From positions 1 to 64,000 of the IMG/VR virus record IMGVR_UViG_3300036399_001571: DNA of 64,000 bases; one strand, written 5' to 3'. The number at the start of each line of letters is the position of its first letter. Within the stretch, counting starts at the first letter, position 1. This document shows, one piece after another, positions 62,781-64,000 of the stretch. The notes beneath the pieces were generated by a model that did no database searches, had not been told where the DNA came from, and was given only the letters and a program-made list of their open reading frames with translations. The translations under genes were made by a program, and so were the position numbers. Origin of the DNA: a virus.

Positions 62781-63244
62781 TGTGGATTTTCTTCTGCTCG
62801 CTTCTGCTCAATGTATTTTTGAGCCCATCTTGCTCCGGCTGCAGTGCTTTTTACACCCAATAGACCCTCATTGAAGTCGTATTCATATCCGCGCCCGTTC
62901 AGAAACTCTTCTCGCGAATAATCCAAGACCTTTGAAGCTATTCCCATATTTTGGTAATCTGGGTGGACATTGAGCATGAACGGCTTTTGCACCTCGTCTT
63001 TTATGTACGAACCGTAAACACACAGAAGCAAGCCATCTTCTCCGCGATATAAATCTATGTTTACATCGACCGAATTCTCGTGGCCGAAAAGGTGTGGGGC
63101 GGCTGCTGGAATTGTCTGTTTAGAAAAACCTGGCTCTCCAAATTCTCCAAACCTATACTCCAAAAAAGACCATTCGGCAAATGTGAAATCCTGAACGTTG
63201 GTATCTAGATTTTCCCATGGCTTATCTACGTTTGCATCGCTCAT
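62777..63244 (-). CDS. GNAT-like acetyltransferase
   Basis: 155 residues. FMLNVHPDYQNMGIASKVLD contains the acetyl-CoA pyrophosphate-binding pattern (Q/R-x-x-G-x-A/G) of GNAT enzymes, followed by a helix and a beta strand as expected. The N-terminal 60 residues are less typical. It could modify a fibre or host protein. Linked by 4-bp overlap to the next gene downstream. Confidence 0.6.
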   Translation of the reverse strand: MSDANVDKPWENLDTNVQDFTFAEWSFLEYRFGEFGEPGFSKQTIPAAAPHLFGHENSVDVNIDLYRGEDGLLLCVYGSYIKDEVQKPFMLNVHPDYQNMGIASKVLDYSREEFLNGRGYEYDFNEGLLGVKSTAAGARWAQKYIEQKRAEENPQ

Positions 63245-63252
63245 AACTGTGA

Positions 63253-63498
63253 CTAATCCTCCAATGGCGCTCGTGGGGCGCCGTTTTCATACACCCATCC
63301 ACCTCGGATGTGGTCGTAGTATTCACTATCTATTGGTATCTCTATTATCTTTGGGTCACTTGCTAGGGCTGTAACAATATATTCATAGCCGCCCTGCTGG
63401 TCTATCCATTCAGGATTTGGAGCCCAAGTAAAGGCAACTTCTCCGTCAACGACAACTGAGAATTTTCTTAAACGTTTTGCAGTTTTTTGTTGTTCCAT
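63253..63498 (-). CDS. Small hypothetical protein, paralogue of 34073-34306
   Basis: 81 residues. KFSVVVDGEVAFTWAPNPEW and GGWVYENGAPRAPLED share the VVDGEV opening and the GGW/GW-x-Y-(E/D)-x-G turn with the product of 34073-34306. Both copies lie just downstream of a PFFP-repeat gene. Function unknown. Confidence 0.6.
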   Translation of the reverse strand: MEQQKTAKRLRKFSVVVDGEVAFTWAPNPEWIDQQGGYEYIVTALASDPKIIEIPIDSEYYDHIRGGWVYENGAPRAPLED

Positions 63499-63550
63499 AG
63501 TGTTTAGATTCTAGCGGTATCTAATGCACTACCGAATACCGATTCACACT

Positions 63551-64000
63551 CTAGATACATATAAAACCGTCCTTAAACCCGCCGCAACCAGCTGGAGGGC
63601 AACATGGTCCAATTCCTGGACAGTCAGGGCATGCGAAGGTCGGGAAGAACGGGAAGAACGGGAAGAACGGGAAGAACGGGAAGAACGGCGGCGCTGGGTT
63701 GGTGGTTTCTGATATGTAGATAGCGTCAGAGTTTGCCCACCCTGGTTTTGAAACATATACATATGTGTATCTAGTTGTGTCATAACCAAGACCAAACCAT
63801 CCATGACAACTTCCAGATTGGTCGTTTGGCGCGTCAACATTGAATCCGTAGTAATTGTACGTAGCGGTTCCACCGTTGCCAGGTTGCTCTAGGCCATCAG
63901 TGAAGTAGTTGGTGTAACACCATGGAATTGAACTTTCCGTCTCTGCAATATCTCCAATAATCGGAGTTGGAACCTTGCCGAACAACGGAGTGATTGAGCT
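63551..64000 (-). CDS. PFFP-repeat, Cys-rich protein (5' end off window)
   Basis: The frame enters from the right edge (about 149 codons visible) and ends at 63551. The visible part begins SSITPLFGKVPTPIIGDI, continues as a beta-like domain with Tyr/Trp residues, then a repeat of FFP x5 (DNA about 63641-63690) and a Cys-rich end (ACPDCPG, PCCPPAGCGG, FICI). The architecture parallels the C-terminus of 33100-34035. It is probably the tip of a longer fibre protein; the N-terminus is unknown. Confidence 0.75.
   Translation of the reverse strand, partial: SSITPLFGKVPTPIIGDIAETESSIPWCYTNYFTDGLEQPGNGGTATYNYYGFNVDAPNDQSGSCHGWFGLGYDTTRYTYVYVSKPGWANSDAIYISETTNPAPPFFPFFPFFPFFPFFPTFACPDCPGIGPCCPPAGCGGFKDGFICI

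Noticed and set aside
1-64000. Prophage or integrative element
   Set aside because: No integrase, excisionase, repressor, attachment-site repeat or flanking host gene in the window.

Overview
This window is part of the genome of a tailed phage with a contractile tail (myovirus morphology). It carries a prohead protease, portal, large terminase, head-tail connectors, tail sheath, tail tube, a frameshifted tail assembly chaperone, a tape measure, a hub/spike/wedge baseplate set and several fibre genes. No integrase, repressor, rRNA or recognisable tRNA is seen, so lysogeny has no support here. The major capsid protein and a free-standing endolysin are not in the window; the capsid gene probably lies left of position 1, beyond the protease. 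Base composition is moderate and slightly AT-rich. An aquatic bacterial host is suggested by the cyanophage-like accessory set (2-oxoglutarate oxygenases, DUF6065-like proteins, desaturase, a small Cys-rich protein). The H1-like Lys/Ala protein would suit an actinobacterial host, but the host assignment is only an inference.

Layout. 1-7457 (minus): a very long prohead-protease fusion that runs off the left edge, the portal, and a small membrane protein. 7511-11694 (plus): terminase, Rad52-type annealing protein, RecB/Cas4-type nuclease and HNH nuclease. 11695-12057 is the only gene-free stretch above 300 bp; it holds RNA-like hairpins and a terminator. 12058-15894 (plus): RuvC-like resolvase, a ParB / PAPS-reductase-like / ParB cassette and a histone-H1-like protein. 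15981-34536 (plus): neck, sheath, tube, chaperone, tape measure, baseplate, fibres and FN3 proteins. 34553-54189 (mostly minus, with a plus-strand insert at 38835-42248): an accessory island with about fifteen 2-oxoglutarate/Fe(II)-oxygenase-like genes plus a glycosyltransferase, two sulfotransferases, a fatty acid desaturase, a methyltransferase-like protein, a glutathione-peroxidase-like protein, a Rossmann dehydrogenase-like protein and three DUF6065-like proteins. 54199-64000 (minus): FN3/Pro-Phe-repeat protein and large fibre genes.

How they may work together. The oxygenase island lies between fibre gene groups whose products carry long Pro/Phe-repeat tails (PFFP / PPFF) next to FN3 or Cys-rich domains. 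A consistent but unproven reading is that the island encodes a virion-protein or cell-surface modification system: hydroxylation by the oxygenases, followed by glycosylation or sulfation. The second unusual element is the protease fusion of at least 1,687 residues, punctuated by seven copies of an (L/F)SSG motif that could be processing sites of a polyprotein.
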